A DNA stretch of 64,000 bases, taken from assembly GCA_034401795.1 (NCBI GenBank), contig CM067359.1, positions 145,768,233 to 145,832,232 of the forward strand, given 5' to 3'. A program made the translations under genes and the position numbers. This DNA comes from Chaetoderma sp. LZ-2023a (Eukaryota > Mollusca > Caudofoveata > Chaetodermatida > Chaetodermatidae). Every line of letters begins with the position of its first letter. Position 1 is the stretch's first letter. The notes under the pieces are model-generated. The model had not been told where the DNA came from and ran no database searches. It saw nothing but the letters and a program-made list of their open reading frames with translations. Positions 45,120-56,683 of the stretch are shown in pieces.

Positions 45120-45960
45120 AGTGGTAAATTCAAAGGCATATCAATAAACTGATGTATGCCTTCCCAAAGGCATACTCCGCTGGGAAACTCTTGAAACTAT
45201 GGCTCGAACAAAAATTCATATGGTGCATCCATACACCAAGTTTAGATTCCGTATACCAAAACTCTTGAAACTAGATTCATTGGCTAAAGATTTTCAGTAA
45301 TGTTCAGTGAACGGTAAAAAGTAGGTTAAAGGCATGTTCAATGTACTGTGAAAAGTAGGTCATACTTTTCATATACAACACACCATCCGAGTATACTGCA
45401 TCTGTACTACAAATTTAATTACGGTATACCAAAAACTCAAAACTACAGCCCAAAAAAACATTTCTGTGATGCTCAGTAAACCGTGAAAAGTATAGTCACA
45501 CTGACCTACTTTTCATATGGAACACACCTTGAGCATATAGTGCATCCATACACCAAGCTTAGATCCTGTATAGCAAAAACACTTGAAACTACAGCCTGGA
45601 CAAAGATTTTTTGTAATGTACCGTGAAAGGTAGGTCAAGCTTCATACACCGTACATCTTCTAAAGAAGATGCATCCACATACCAAGTTTCATGATTATAC
45701 ATATAAGTCTTTAAACTATGGCCTGGACAAACATGTACACTGAAATGTTCAGCAAACCGTGAAAAGGTCAAAAGTAGGTCAGGCGATCTACTTTTCATAC
45801 ACTGCACATCTTCTCTGTACAATGCATCCACATACCAAGTTTCATGATTATACATATAAAGGTCTTGAAACTATGGCTCGGACAGACTTGTAGATGGTGA
45901 ATGGATGGACAAGAGGGTGACTACACTGTATATGTTCCCCCGAAATTTTTCTGGGAGCAT
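45120..45960. repeat. Diverged tandem repeat, period about 130-140 bp
   Basis: About five units share an accgtgaaaagtaggt segment, a cttttcatac-ac segment, then gcatccata-accaagtt and cttgaaactatgg-c--ac. The best pair lies at 45620-45890. The block ends with ccccgaaatttttctggg, a known type of dispersed marine-invertebrate repeat end as I recall it. The rest of the stretch 44978-45983 holds no gene. Confidence 0.65.
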
Positions 45961-46881
45961 AAAAATACTATCCTCTTGGCACATAAACGAAATCACAGAT
46001 TTCTTTTTTCACGAGAGCATTGATACTTACCTCCCTAACACTCTGATATTCCCAAATATCGACTTTCACTCAATAAGCACTCAGATTAAAAAGTAAGCTG
46101 CCCCTGGGCAGGTAGTCAGGTGACAGTCCGGCGGATGCCAGCCCCAACCTCGCGCATGCGCAGACTAGCACTTCCTCTGACTAATTTATTGGCTGACACA
46201 ATGCAACTAAGAAAGCCTGAAAACCGAGCCTCTGTGGGGGCGGAGAGGCTGTGTCTGTGTTAGGGAGGTAAGTATCAACTCTCTCGTGAAAAAAGAAGTC
46301 TGTGATTTCGTTTATTTCACTTCAAAAGTATACTTACCTCCCTAACACTCTTTGATATTGCCAGAATTCGGCGGGAGGGAGGTAAGGTCAAAAGACCAGC
46401 TCTTCCCTATGCACTTTTCTGCGTTAAAGGCACAAACTTCTGCAAGCGTGTGAAAACACAACCAGGGAATGATTTGAACATCGGATAGCACAACTGATGG
46501 CTGAGAGAAGACCATATGTCATATGCGCTGCCCCCTCCCCCCTTTTCTTGGGAGGAAGAAAGAATGACCTCAATGTCCCATACGCTCTCTACGTACTAGT
46601 GCCAAGTACTATAGGACATCAGACGAAAAAGGCTTAATTTTCATATACTCTCAAGAAAGAACCACATAAAACATGTACCATCACCATATTAGAACGAAGG
46701 GTCATGTGACAAAACAATCAACAATGAACAACACATAGACAAGGCTGACCGTGTAAAAAATCTTGTTGCTGTCATCAACTTCTCCTAGTTGAAGACTGAT
46801 GCAGTACTGACAAGTGGTTGTTTCCATTGCTTAATTGTGATATTTATAAAAAATGAGAGAACCTCATCAAAATATGTACAC

Positions 46882-47950
46882 CTAAATCATGTCACAGAGG
46901 TAATGATCAGTAAAACTTAACTCACAGTGCCACTGGGCTACTGACATAATGTCATCCACCGGAACCCCATTAAACAAGGCGGTGGAAGCCACTATGCCGC
47001 GAACACTGTGAGCCTTGGTTACGTCAACTTGTTTACCTGCGGCAGATTTATGGCAAAATTGGATACATTCCACAATCCACCTTGGATGCCCTACCATGGG
47101 GTTCAATATATGACAACCATAACGCTGTTGGGTCCGTCCGCCATTCCTGGGTACGTTGTTTGTACCTGTTTAATGCGTGGACTGGACACTAGAATGGGTT
47201 AACCGGGATATTTCAAAGACTGGTTTTTAGTCATGAAATTTATCCTAGGTAGAAGCCAAAGGCCTTCCCCTGTAACCACATAACGGTCTGCCTCGGCTGA
47301 TAAGGCATGAATTTCATTTCTCCGCCTTGCCGAGGCCACAGCAATTAAAAATACAGTTTTAAGTGTCAACATTTTCATAGAAATGAAACTTAGTGGTTCA
47401 AATGGTTTATCAGCTAGTACTTGAAGCACTAGAGATAAACCCCAAGACGGAATCGCTGGGGGATTACTTGGTCTTAGATTGCCCATGCCTTTAATTAAAG
47501 TATTTAATGAACTTACTTCATCACTTCCCCTATTAGCCAAGCAAGGGATAACAGTCATTAAAGCTTTAACTTTAAACTTGTAGCCAGCAATAGTTAGGCT
47601 TGAGGCTATAGGCATCATACAGGTGACAGAGGAAATCGGATACTACCTGAATAGATGAATCCATAGGATTAATACATCTTTCTGAGCATCATTCTGTAAA
47701 TCTGTTGATTTTATAATTATATGCTCTGGAGGTTGACCCCCTTCTGGCTTTTGCCATAAACATGGCTGCTTGCTCAGAAAAGCCCTTCATAATTCTAGAT
47801 TCCTTGACAACATCCACACAGTCAATCTGAATATTAACGGCTTGTTGCGAAGGGCCTTACCCTGGAAGATAATATTGTCCATCAGAGGCAGAGGAATCGG
47901 ATTGCAGACCAGAAGGTCCAGCAGATCCGTATACCATGATCGGCTTGGCT
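46882..47950 (-). pseudogene. DIRS-D tyrosine recombinase, broken
   Basis: Holds the HSVRGIVAST motif (near 46990) and FTDHYLCD with the Tyr (near 46905) in one frame, and the Arg block (SARRRNEIHAL, near 47310) in another. A deletion near 47090 and 47195 removes the segments between. Upstream parts are further frameshifted. Confidence 0.8.
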
Positions 47951-50258
47951 AAGTTGGGACAATCAGAAGCACTTGGCACTCCTCCTGTCTGATTTTCTGA
48001 AGAATTTTTGGAATCAGGATTGCTGGAGGGAATGCGTATGCATACATTCCCACCCAGCTGACAGCTAGCGCATCTGTTACGATAGCGCTCGGATCTGGAA
48101 TCGGAGAGACGTACGGCGGTTTATGCAAGTCACTACAGTGGAAATGTTTGATAGAACTAGAACAATCTTGCCCTGAACTTTCTCTATGAAATGTTCCAGG
48201 CCCAGCACTATTGCTTGTAATTCCAGTAGATTTATGTGTTTTTGTGACTAGATCTAAAAACATTCCCAGGTAAACAAACTTCTTGGATGAAGTCAGCTCT
48301 GATTTTTGAAAGTTGATTATCCAGCACTATCTCCAGATTTGCTGATAGAGTCAGATAGACTTTCCTGATTGTGTGCTTTTAACAGCCAGTCATCTATGTA
48401 CGTGTGGACTGCTATGCTTCTTCTGCGGATGTATGCTGTCATAGCAAGGACCATCCTGGTGAAGACCCAAGGAGCCGTCGAAATTCCAAAGGGTAAAACC
48501 TTGAATTCCCACTGCTGGCCCTGGAATGCAAATCTCAGGAACCGGCGAAAACTCCTCTCCATTGGAATGTGGAAATACGCAAACTTCAGGTGTATTGATG
48601 CCGTCCACATTCCCTTCTCCAACCCTGGCAACATCGTTTTTACAGTTTCCATTTTGAAACTTGGTGTGTCTATGAACTTGTTCAGTGGTTTTAGGTTGAG
48701 AATTGGCCTCCACCCTCCAGTGCTCTTTGTCACTAAGAATACGGTTGAATAGAAGCCCGGGTAATTTTGTGCTGGTTGAATTGCTCCTTTTAGTATGAGG
48801 GAATTTATTTCCTCCTCTATACACAACCGTTGATCTGGACCTCTTGGATTTTGAATCCAGATCGGTACCAGAGACAGCTGCGATGGCGGTCCTACTATCC
48901 AGTTGGGATGATACCCGACTGAAAGCCATCGCAAGACTAAGTGGTCCTAAGTTAACCGCTCCCACTCCTGCCTGTGGTGGGCCAGATGGCCTCCAACTGG
49001 TCCACCTACGGAGAGCGGTGGACATGAGACATGCAAGAGTGGAACTGTTTCTGGACCCAGGTGCACTGGAGTGGTCCTTTCTGTGGTAACCGGCCCATCA
49101 GGCACGATTACCACGACCAGATCCTCACGCTCCACGACCTGCACCTCGGTACGCGGCCGGCTGCCTGGCTGGATGCGCTGGAGGAGCATGCACCACCTCT
49201 GCCCAACGCTGCTGGCTGGAGCATGCAGCCAAGGCCGGTGCTGTGCTGGTGGCTGGCCTCTGACTTGGCCACCACCACTGCGGGCCTGCTGAGGATGATA
49301 CGCAGGGGTGCTGTGCGAATGTGTTCTCTGCGGAGCACCTCAAGTTGCTCGCGCAAAGCCCTCTGGTTATTTACCAGGGTGACCATCTCTTGGAGGTGCC
49401 TACATCCCTCACCTCCAGAGTCCAGGACCTGTCATAGGCGTATGCAGTAGCCTATTATACAGGTCCTGGGATGGGCACAGGTTGTCCAAAGCAAACGTGC
49501 GCCGCGCCCGGACACTCTTGGTAACTGACCGGGTTAAACAGTCCAGAACCAGGTTCAGCCCATCCTGGATATCTCTCTGGACTGTTACCGGACTAGGCTG
49601 GTGCGATGCGGATGCTGTTACTACCCCCTGTAACAGCTGCGAGACGTGCAAGAGCATCGAAATAGATGCTCTTGAACCCTCCTCCGCATCTTGCAATGTG
49701 GTGTTTGCCGAGCGCAGCGCCTCATTCACAGTGCTCCCGTGTCAGATCGGGAATCTGGCCACGTGTCTTCGCCTAGCGCAGTGCAGTCATCCGCGCTGAG
49801 CTTAGGTACCACACTGTACTTTTGGTACTCGCCAGGTACGATGCGGCATCGCTTTGCCACTTCGCGACGGGACTTCACGAGACGTCAATCTGCCTTAATA
49901 GGTTCAGCCAGCGACACAGATGGCATCACGGTAGCAGCCGGCTTACCTGCCAGCCACGAGCGCTGGTCTCACTGGCTAGGCGACTGCTCCACAGAGATCT
50001 GACCTGACATTTATTAGCCACTGACACGCATCAGACCAGTCTTCCTCTGTGGCTACCTATGAATATTCGACTAGGCACGAGCCTTCATTGTCCTCTAGAT
50101 TAATTGTGGCTGGAGATACCGATACTCCTGGCAAGCCAGAGAAAGCATGCAGGCCTGAAAGAGCAGGCATGCTAAACGCGCTGGCTTGTCCAGGAGCAGG
50201 AGCTGTGGCAATGCATGGGGTATAACTCGCCACACCACGGCCCTGGCCAGTGCCTGTC
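47951..50258 (-). pseudogene. DIRS-D RT/RNase H and Gag remnants
   Basis: The RT half is open in 48317-48934 with ASIHLKFAYFHIPM (normally IDLKDAYF, so the first catalytic Asp motif is damaged), LPFGISTAPWVF and TYIDDWLLKA. Most of RNase H is deleted near 48118 and 48250. Gag pieces lie at 48947-49386, 49409-49729 and 50057-50258. Confidence 0.8.
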
Positions 50259-51288
50259 ATTGCGATTTAGAAAAAAATTGCGATTTTCTACGATGTAATT
50301 GAAAAAATTGTGAAAAAATTGAGCAAACTATAAGATTCTAAAACTCATCATTCAGCAGTAAAAGAATACAGTTATAATCCATTCGCGCATGTATCCATTG
50401 TGTTTTTTCTTGATCGCTTCACGCATGTGTTCACTAAGTCCTAATCAAAACACAAGGCTCTATGGTAAACCAGCTAACAATAGCAAGGTAACACCTTTGT
50501 CATTGAGAAAACCCGCTAGTTACTTCATCGAACCACCATATAATTTTCTTTCTTTCGCTGCAGACCCTGTGTCTGTCGTGAAATACCAAGTATATACTTA
50601 GTTGCAGTGTTAGGCAATAATCACTGAACATAATTCTTTTAAATTCTTTTAGCAATTTCAGGCTGTGTACTAATTTTTCCTTTTTGATTCAGTTGTCATG
50701 TCTAATTAAAGAAAATAACGCAACAGCGTTCCAGATTGTTGTATTTTGAACTGTGCGTTGATTACTCTTAAATGGAAATCGTACATTCTGAAAGCAACTA
50801 TAAACTGCACTATAGGACAAGTTTACACCGTTATTATCATAGCTACTCAAAGCTACCGTCCTATGTATATGGATTGCGCAATATCTCCCCGGGTACTAAT
50901 ATTAGCATCTTCGCGCTACTCAGGTAATGATCTAAACTCGTCCTACAAAGGGAGGCTATAAGAGGAAGCTGGATTTATATTTTTACTCGACGACATTTTA
51001 TGTCAAATATTTATGAAATAAACGATGTTTATTAAACTATACGCAATATTTAGGTGGGCCCAATTAATAATTTCACCCCCGCGATGATGGATATAAGGTA
51101 TACATTAAGCATATAGACGTAGGATGGTAAGAATTTGTCGCATGAAATTGTGTTCTTATTTCGTGCTATTTTTGTATCATTTATTTCAACTTTTTCTAGA
51201 AATTCCAAGTCCCAATTTTGATGACTTGTCACATTATCCCGGTTTATACTTTTGGGAATTTGGACCTACGATTTAATAACAAAATTTT
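50259..51288. mobile_element. hAT-like MITE, copy 2 (both ends lost)
   Basis: Collinear with 61545-62659: shared blocks include tacgatgtaattga, ggtaacacctttgtcattga, tttctttctttcgctgcaga and acttttgggaatttggacct. The TAGGCTTGCGCG termini are missing on both sides, so it is a damaged older copy. No coding capacity. Confidence 0.8.
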
Positions 51289-51413
51289 TTTTTTGCCATT
51301 CTGGCCAGGGGAGCTAAAACACTAATTTCAACTCCTTTTAAAACCATTTCTAAAGCAGTATTTACTAATGCACCTGTTTTAGTCCATTTCGAAAGCAGTA
51401 TTTACTAACACAC

Positions 51414-51531
51414 CTGTAAATCAACAATCTTCATCCAGTCATTGATGTGGTTAGCCAATGATATAGCGTCCTGTGCATTATCACCTTCAGAGCAGTACAG
51501 CATCATCACTACAACAGGTACCTCATCGTTA
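51414..51531 (-). CDS. PSMG2: Proteasome assembly chaperone 2, internal exon
   Basis: 118 nt between an acceptor (ttgttcacag) and a donor (CAG/gtgtgt). One base completes the codon begun in the previous exon (TG+T, Cys), then 39 codons read NDEVPVVVMMLYCSEGDNAQ and on to HINDWMKIVDLQ. The hydrophobic strand, the SEGDN motif and the hydrophobic helix that follows are diagnostic of PSMG2. It ends in phase 0, fitting the terminal exon at 30839-30952. Confidence 0.9.
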
Positions 51532-52235
51532 CTGTGAACAAACAAGGGCAACAAGAAATCAATTTATTACCCAACACCCTTCTCCAATGGATGGACCTGA
51601 TCTGTCACTCAAGTATATGGTGCCATAATCAATTAGGTCAAATGTAGGCTCACATCACAAACAAAATGCATATTGAATGACGTATCTAGATCCATCATGA
51701 ATATTGAAAAATCAGTTGAGTATATGAATTGTGTCTTTGATGGATTTACTATTTAATAAACATTCTGTTATTTATTTTGAAACTAATTTGACTGGGCTCT
51801 GATGCTGCCATCTATAGGCAAATTAGTTTCAAAATATGCAACAGCATTTCTGTATAGTTGTACCTAGAAAATGGGATTCATCCGTTCACGGTTCAGTGTA
51901 CGTAAATTATTCAGAATGTGGGCAGTGTTGGCGGGGGAATGGCTAGAAATGAATCCCTCTATTTACGCACATGGTAACTGTTATTTAAGAAAATTTTAAA
52001 TCTCTAAAAGAAAATGTCCATCTGCAGACCAAGAGAAGATTACTTTTGAAAATTTATCACTGGAATGAATGGCTCTGTTATAAACATAGTCATTCCAGTG
52101 CTAAAATTTCAAAACAGCATTCTTTTCATCTGCAAATGGACATTCATCAAGATGACTGCAAAAGCTGTTTTTGACTGGATAGAATATTATTACATAGCAC
52201 AGCATTTTAACGGGTTTTGGAACCCTCATATAGTT
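51532..52235. other. PSMG2 intron with dispersed repeat copies
   Basis: Contains the TTTTGAAAC repeat with partial palindrome (51765-51835) and a palindromic MITE copy (52012-52148). No coding sequence. Confidence 0.6.
52012..52148. mobile_element. Palindromic MITE copy, diverged
   Basis: Arms aaatgtccatctgcagacca and the complementary ctgcaaatggacatt, with tttgaaaatttatcactgga and its partner inside. It lacks clear CCCTTT ends. Confidence 0.6.
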
Positions 52236-52495
52236 GCACAAACACGCTACTTTCCATACATCATACCACAGTTAAAGTAGGGTTTTTGCAGTCCCTGACC
52301 CAGAAATGCAGTTTGTGTACTTGTACAAACACGCTACTTTCTATACATAACATACCACAGTTTAAGTAGGGTTTTTGCAGTCCCTGACCCAGAAATACAC
52401 AGTGTATAAACTTGTACAAACACGCTACTTTCCATACATAACATACCACAGTTTGAGGAGTGTTTTTGCAATCCCTGAGCCAGGAATGTACAGCT
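52236..52495 (-). repeat. Three tandem copies (about 90 bp) of the end of a PSMG2 exon with its splice donor
   Basis: Units start near 52238, 52325 and 52416 (acacgctactttc-atacat). Each includes the complement of the last about 47 nt of the exon at 52447-52650 and of the donor GTATG(T/A). The right-hand unit is the real exon end; the other two lie in the intron. Confidence 0.8.
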
Positions 52496-52650
52496 GCTCA
52501 AGGTCAGTGATGCAGTCTCCGCTTCCTTGAGATGAAGTGTGCTCCAAATCATTAAAGCGGCCTTCAAGTTGATGCCAATGTAAGCATTTGTCTATTAAAT
52601 CATGTAAACGTGACTTCATCTTGGGATTGGCAAAATAGCGAAACTGGGAT
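52447..52650 (-). CDS. PSMG2: Proteasome assembly chaperone 2, internal exon
   Basis: 204 nt from an acceptor (tgtttacacatttcag) to a donor (CTGTG/GTATGT). One base completes Gly (GG+A), then 67 codons follow: SQFRYFANPKMKSRLHDLID, a charged linker, and LEQLYIPGSGIAKTLLK. The FRY motif and the IPG-G-I-KTL motif are typical of PSMG2. Two bases remain for the next exon (Cys). The intron to the upstream exon is 10.2 kb and holds DIRS-E/F, the 50-bp satellite and the Penelope-like element. Confidence 0.9.
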
Positions 52651-52736
52651 CTGAAATGTGTAAACAAGGCATCTAACTGAATTGTGTCAATCATTCATCA
52701 GAACATCAATGTTTTAATGTTCAAGTTATCACAAAC

Positions 52737-53082
52737 TAAACAAAATCACAGATTTCTTTTTTCATGAGAGAGTTGATACTTACCACCCTGATACTCTATG
52801 ATATTTCCCAAATATCGACCTAGCTTCAATAAGACTCAGAATTAAAAAGAAACCGCCCCCACTGGGCAGGTTGCTTAACTGACAGTCCAGCGGATGTGCG
52901 GCCCAAACTCGCGCATGTGTGGGGCTGTCTCTTTTTATTCCAAATTATTGGCTGACAAATTGCAACATAAAATGCCGCTAGACCGAGCCTCTGTGTGGCA
53001 GAGAGACCGGGATCGTATCAGGGTGGTAAGTATCAACTCTCTCGTGAAAAAAGAAATCTGTGATTTCGTTTATTTCACATCA
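52737..53082 (-). mobile_element. DIRS-F, 3' end (left of nested DIRS-E)
   Basis: Begins TAAACAAAATC and carries the 3' terminal repeat and the start of the internal complementary region. It is interrupted after TTTCACATCA by the next TAAACG start. Its other end is 55388-55849. Together about 0.8 kb, a non-autonomous derivative. The terminal core is CACCCTGATAC, not CTCCCTAATAC as in A-D, so E and F form a separate subfamily. Confidence 0.75.
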
Positions 53083-55387
53083 TAAACGAAATAACGGATT
53101 TCTTTTTTCACGAGAGTTGATACTTACCACTCTGATACTTCATGATATTTCCTAAATATCGACCTAGCTTCAATAATACTCAGAATTAAAAAGAAACCGC
53201 GCCCACTGGGCAGGTTACACAACTGACAGTCCAGCGGATGTGCAGCCCAAACTCGCACATGCGCGGGGCTGACTCATTCTATTCCAAAACCGTGGCTGAC
53301 CTAATTGCAACATAAAACGCTGATAGACCGAGCCTCTGTGGGGCGGAGGCCGGGATCGTATCAGGGTGGTAAGTATCAACTCTCTCGTGAAAAAAGAAAT
53401 CCATGATTTCGTTTATTTCACATCAAGAGTATATTTACCACCCTGATACTTCATGATATAGCCAGAATTCGTAAGAGAATTCGGCGGGAGGGAGGCGAAG
53501 GTCAGAAGACCGGCTCATCCCTGGAAGAGCAAGCTTTTGCTTTTAGAGCACAACAAACATCTGAAATTGCGTATGTAAACACAATCAGGAAATGATTTGG
53601 ACATTGGATAACACGACCGATGTTGAGAGTAATGACCGTTTCACATCCGCTCCCCCCCCCCCCCCTCTTTTAAAGAGGGAGCGATGACCTCAATGTCCTA
53701 TACGCTCTCTATGTACTCGTGCTAAAGTACTATAAGACATCGGCCGAAAGCTTCATTTCGTATACTCTCAGATGGAACCACAAAGAACACAAAACCATCA
53801 CCATTTTAGTAAGTAATATAAAAAGCGTGACAAAAAATAACCATCACCAAATATAGGACCAACCTATTTTGACGAGATTCCCCTTTGATCATCGCTGGCG
53901 ATGATAGGTACAGTACAGAAAAGCGGGGATTCCCCCCACTAAATTGCACTGAGTGTGAGTCAACGGCCTTATGTACAATATTTACAAATTTATATACAGA
54001 TTTAACGTTTATGTAAAATCGATAAGGCAAGTGGATTTGACGTGTCACGTAGGTAATGATTTGTAAAACTAGACTCACAGTGCCATTGTGCTACTGACAT
54101 AATGTCATCCATCCACCGGCACTCCGTTAAACAGAGCCGTGGATGTCACTACGCCACGGACACTGTGAGCCTTGGCCATGTCAACTTGTTTACCCGTGGC
54201 GGCTTTGTGGCAATGCTGGATGCATTCCATAATCCACCTAGAAATGGTATCTTTAGAAGCTCTCCCATGGGGTTCAATGTAAGATAGCCATAAAGCACTA
54301 GGGTCCGTCCGCCATTCCTGTGTACATTGTTTATAACACGTTAATGCACGGACTGGACACCAAGCCTTTGAATTAGGATCAAACCTAGACAAAGCGGGTA
54401 AAACTATAGGCTGACCAGGATATTTTAAAGACTGGTTCTTCGCCTTAGTGGTTCAAAGGGTTTATCTGCTAATACTTGAAGTACTAACGATAAACTCCAA
54501 GACGGAATCACTGGAGGATTCCTTGGTCTTAGATTACCCATGCCTTTGATTAAAGTATTTAGATTACATACTTCATCACTTCCCCTAATAGCCAAGCAAG
54601 GGATAACTGACATTAAAGCTGACTTGTAGCCAGCAATAGAGTTATGCTTGAGGCTATAGGCATCAAAAAGGTGACAGAGGAAATTGGCTACTACCTGAAT
54701 AGATGCTTCCATTGGATTAACACATCTTTTTGAGCACCATTCAGCAGATCTGTTGATTTTATAATCATATGCTCTGGAGGTTGACCCCCTTTTGGCTTTT
54801 GCCATAAACATGGCTGCTTGCTCAGAAAAACCCTCCTTAACTGCTGATTCCTTGACAACATCCACGCAGTCAATTGGAACATTGACGGGTTGTTTTGCAA
54901 GGCCTTGCCCTGGAATATTATGTTGTCCATCAGAGGCAGAGGAACAGGATTGCAGACCAGAAGGTCTAGAAGGTCTAGCAGATCCGTATACCATGATCAG
55001 CGTGGACAATTTGGGCGATCAGAAGCACTTGGCATTCCTGTACACCTGATGGCTAGGACCGGGAGCATCCTCCGGCAACTTGGCAATTTCCGACATACTA
55101 ATAATAGTCAAAATCAAGTTGCAGACCAACTTAAAGCTTAAAAAAGATCGAAAGCAAAAGCAAGGCTAGAAAGCGTGTTGCAATGGTAGGTGAATATTTT
55201 AGGAAGAGAATGAGACAGCCCCGCGCATGCGCGAGTTTGGGCCGCACATCCGCTGGACTGTCAGTTGAGTAACCTGCCCGGTGGGGGGGGGGGGGGTTCT
55301 TTTTAATTCTAAGTATTATTGAAGATAGGTCGATATTTAGCAAATATCATAGAGTATCAGGGTGGTAAGTATACTCTTGATGTGAAA
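53083..55387 (-). mobile_element. DIRS-E, internally deleted, nested in DIRS-F
   Basis: Complete ends (TAAACGAAAT at 53083, GATGTGAAA at 55387) and an internal complementary region (junction near 53416), but only 2.3 kb long. The recombinase is retained in part (54060-55020), and the sequence then jumps to the 5' non-coding region near 55040. RT, RNase H and Gag are deleted. Confidence 0.85.
54060..55020 (-). pseudogene. DIRS-E tyrosine recombinase, broken
   Basis: The core-binding part is open in 54425-55009 (KAKRGSTSRAYDYKINRSAE). The segment with the catalytic Arg is deleted near 54440. The AHSVRGVVTS motif (near 54170) is in 54105-54392, and the end with the Tyr lies near 54070 after a duplicated catc. 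It cannot make an active enzyme. Confidence 0.8.
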
Positions 55388-55849
55388 AGGCATCCTCCAA
55401 AATGAGCTAGCCAAATATAGACGTATCCATGTAATAGCGTGAATCCCAGATTTACCATCCGGTACAACACACAAATTTTCTATCAATAAATTTATTAAAA
55501 ACACCTGATGTCTAGGACCGGGAGCATCCTCCGGCGACTTGGCAGCGTCAGACATTCTTAGAAAGTCAAAAGCAAGATGCAAAACAACTTAAAAGCTTCA
55601 AAATAATCAAAAGCAAAAGCAAATCTTTGAGGTCAGTCATAAGCGTGTTGCAATGGCAGGTCAATAATTTGAGAAGAGAAAGAGACAGCCCCGTGCATGC
55701 ACGAGTTTGGGCCGCACATCCGCTGGACTGTCAGTTGAGTAACCTGTCCAGTGGCACTTTCTTTTTAATTCTGAGACATATTGAAGTTAGGTCGATATTT
55801 GGGAAATATCATAGAGCATCAGGGTGGTAAGTATACTCTTGATGTGAAA
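55388..55849 (-). mobile_element. DIRS-F, 5' end
   Basis: Contains a 5' non-coding region (cacctgatgtctaggaccgg, as near 55045 in DIRS-E) and the 5' inverted repeat, ending gatgtgaaa at 55849. Nothing coding is left. Confidence 0.75.
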
Positions 55850-55867
55850 AGCGATAAGAAACTAACA

Positions 55868-55992
55868 TTTGCAGGCCAAAAGAACACTTTTTTGAAAATT
55901 TACCACAGGAATGACTGGCACAACAAATTGAGCCAGTCATTCCACCAGCGTGAAAATTAAAAATAGTTTTCTCTTGGCCTGGAAATGTGACA
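55868..55992. mobile_element. Palindromic MITE copy
   Basis: Inverted repeat with arms catttgcaggccaaaagaac and the complementary ttctcttggcctggaaatg; centre gaatgactggc / gccagtcattc. Ends not resolved. Confidence 0.7.
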
Positions 55993-56683
55993 CATTATGC
56001 GAAAATTAAGATTTTCTTCACAAATATTGACCATTAAAGGTGTCACCATTTTCATAAATGGACTTTTAACTCTTTCATGCCGAAACCAGCCAAAACCAGC
56101 CTCTGCAGTGGTTTTCAGGAATGTCCATTTGCAGGCCAAGAGGAGACTATTTTTGAAAATTTACCACTAGAATGATTGGCTCGATTTTTTGATAACATTT
56201 TTCGTAAACTGACTTTTAAAGCAGCAACAGATCTCTAGAGTTACAGCACACTAATGTGCCTAGAAGATTGTGTTTATCTATTGAAGCACATGGCTTAGTC
56301 CTTTTCTGATTGGCTGAAAGTGAAATCATGGCAGCTTTCATAGGATGGAGAAATGCATAGACAGTTGGCTAAGAAAAATGATATAAAACACTAGATTTGA
56401 TGGTTTGATAGAAATCTACTAATATCATACAATTTTTATGTCTAGTATATTCTATCACCTGAATAGTTACTGCAATATATGATGAGATGCGTCATCTACC
56501 AAGCACAGAATAAGATATATCCATGGATGCCCCATGGGGTGGGTGGGTGGGGGTTATTGCTGGCTATGAACAGCCCACCAATGGCTAATAAACACCCCTC
56601 CTCCACCCACCCCCAAAAATGTGACTGATTTTAAATCTCTGTTCACAAAAACTCAAATGGTCAGTTGCTTCTGCCCACTCTCT
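55993..56683. other. Non-coding, with half copies of the palindromic MITE
   Basis: A left half of the palindromic element lies at about 56075-56190 (cagcctctgcagtggttttc, then aggccaagaggagac), without the second arm. A G/T-rich run is at 56537-56556 and a C-rich run at 56586-56612. No gene. Confidence 0.6.

Larger units (their letters stand above)
45984..50258 (-). mobile_element. DIRS-D, 5'-truncated and internally deleted
   Basis: Begins TAAACGAAATC at 45984 with the 3' terminal repeats (internal junction near 46312). It retains recombinase pieces (46882-47790), then RNase H/MT scraps (47949-48263), the RT N-terminal half (48317-48940) and the Gag C-terminal two thirds (48947-50258). It breaks off at about 50258 in Gag, where a hAT-like MITE remnant follows. 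The Gag N-terminus and the 5' repeat are missing. It shows the target site of DIRS-C in unbroken form at 47113-47132. Confidence 0.9.
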
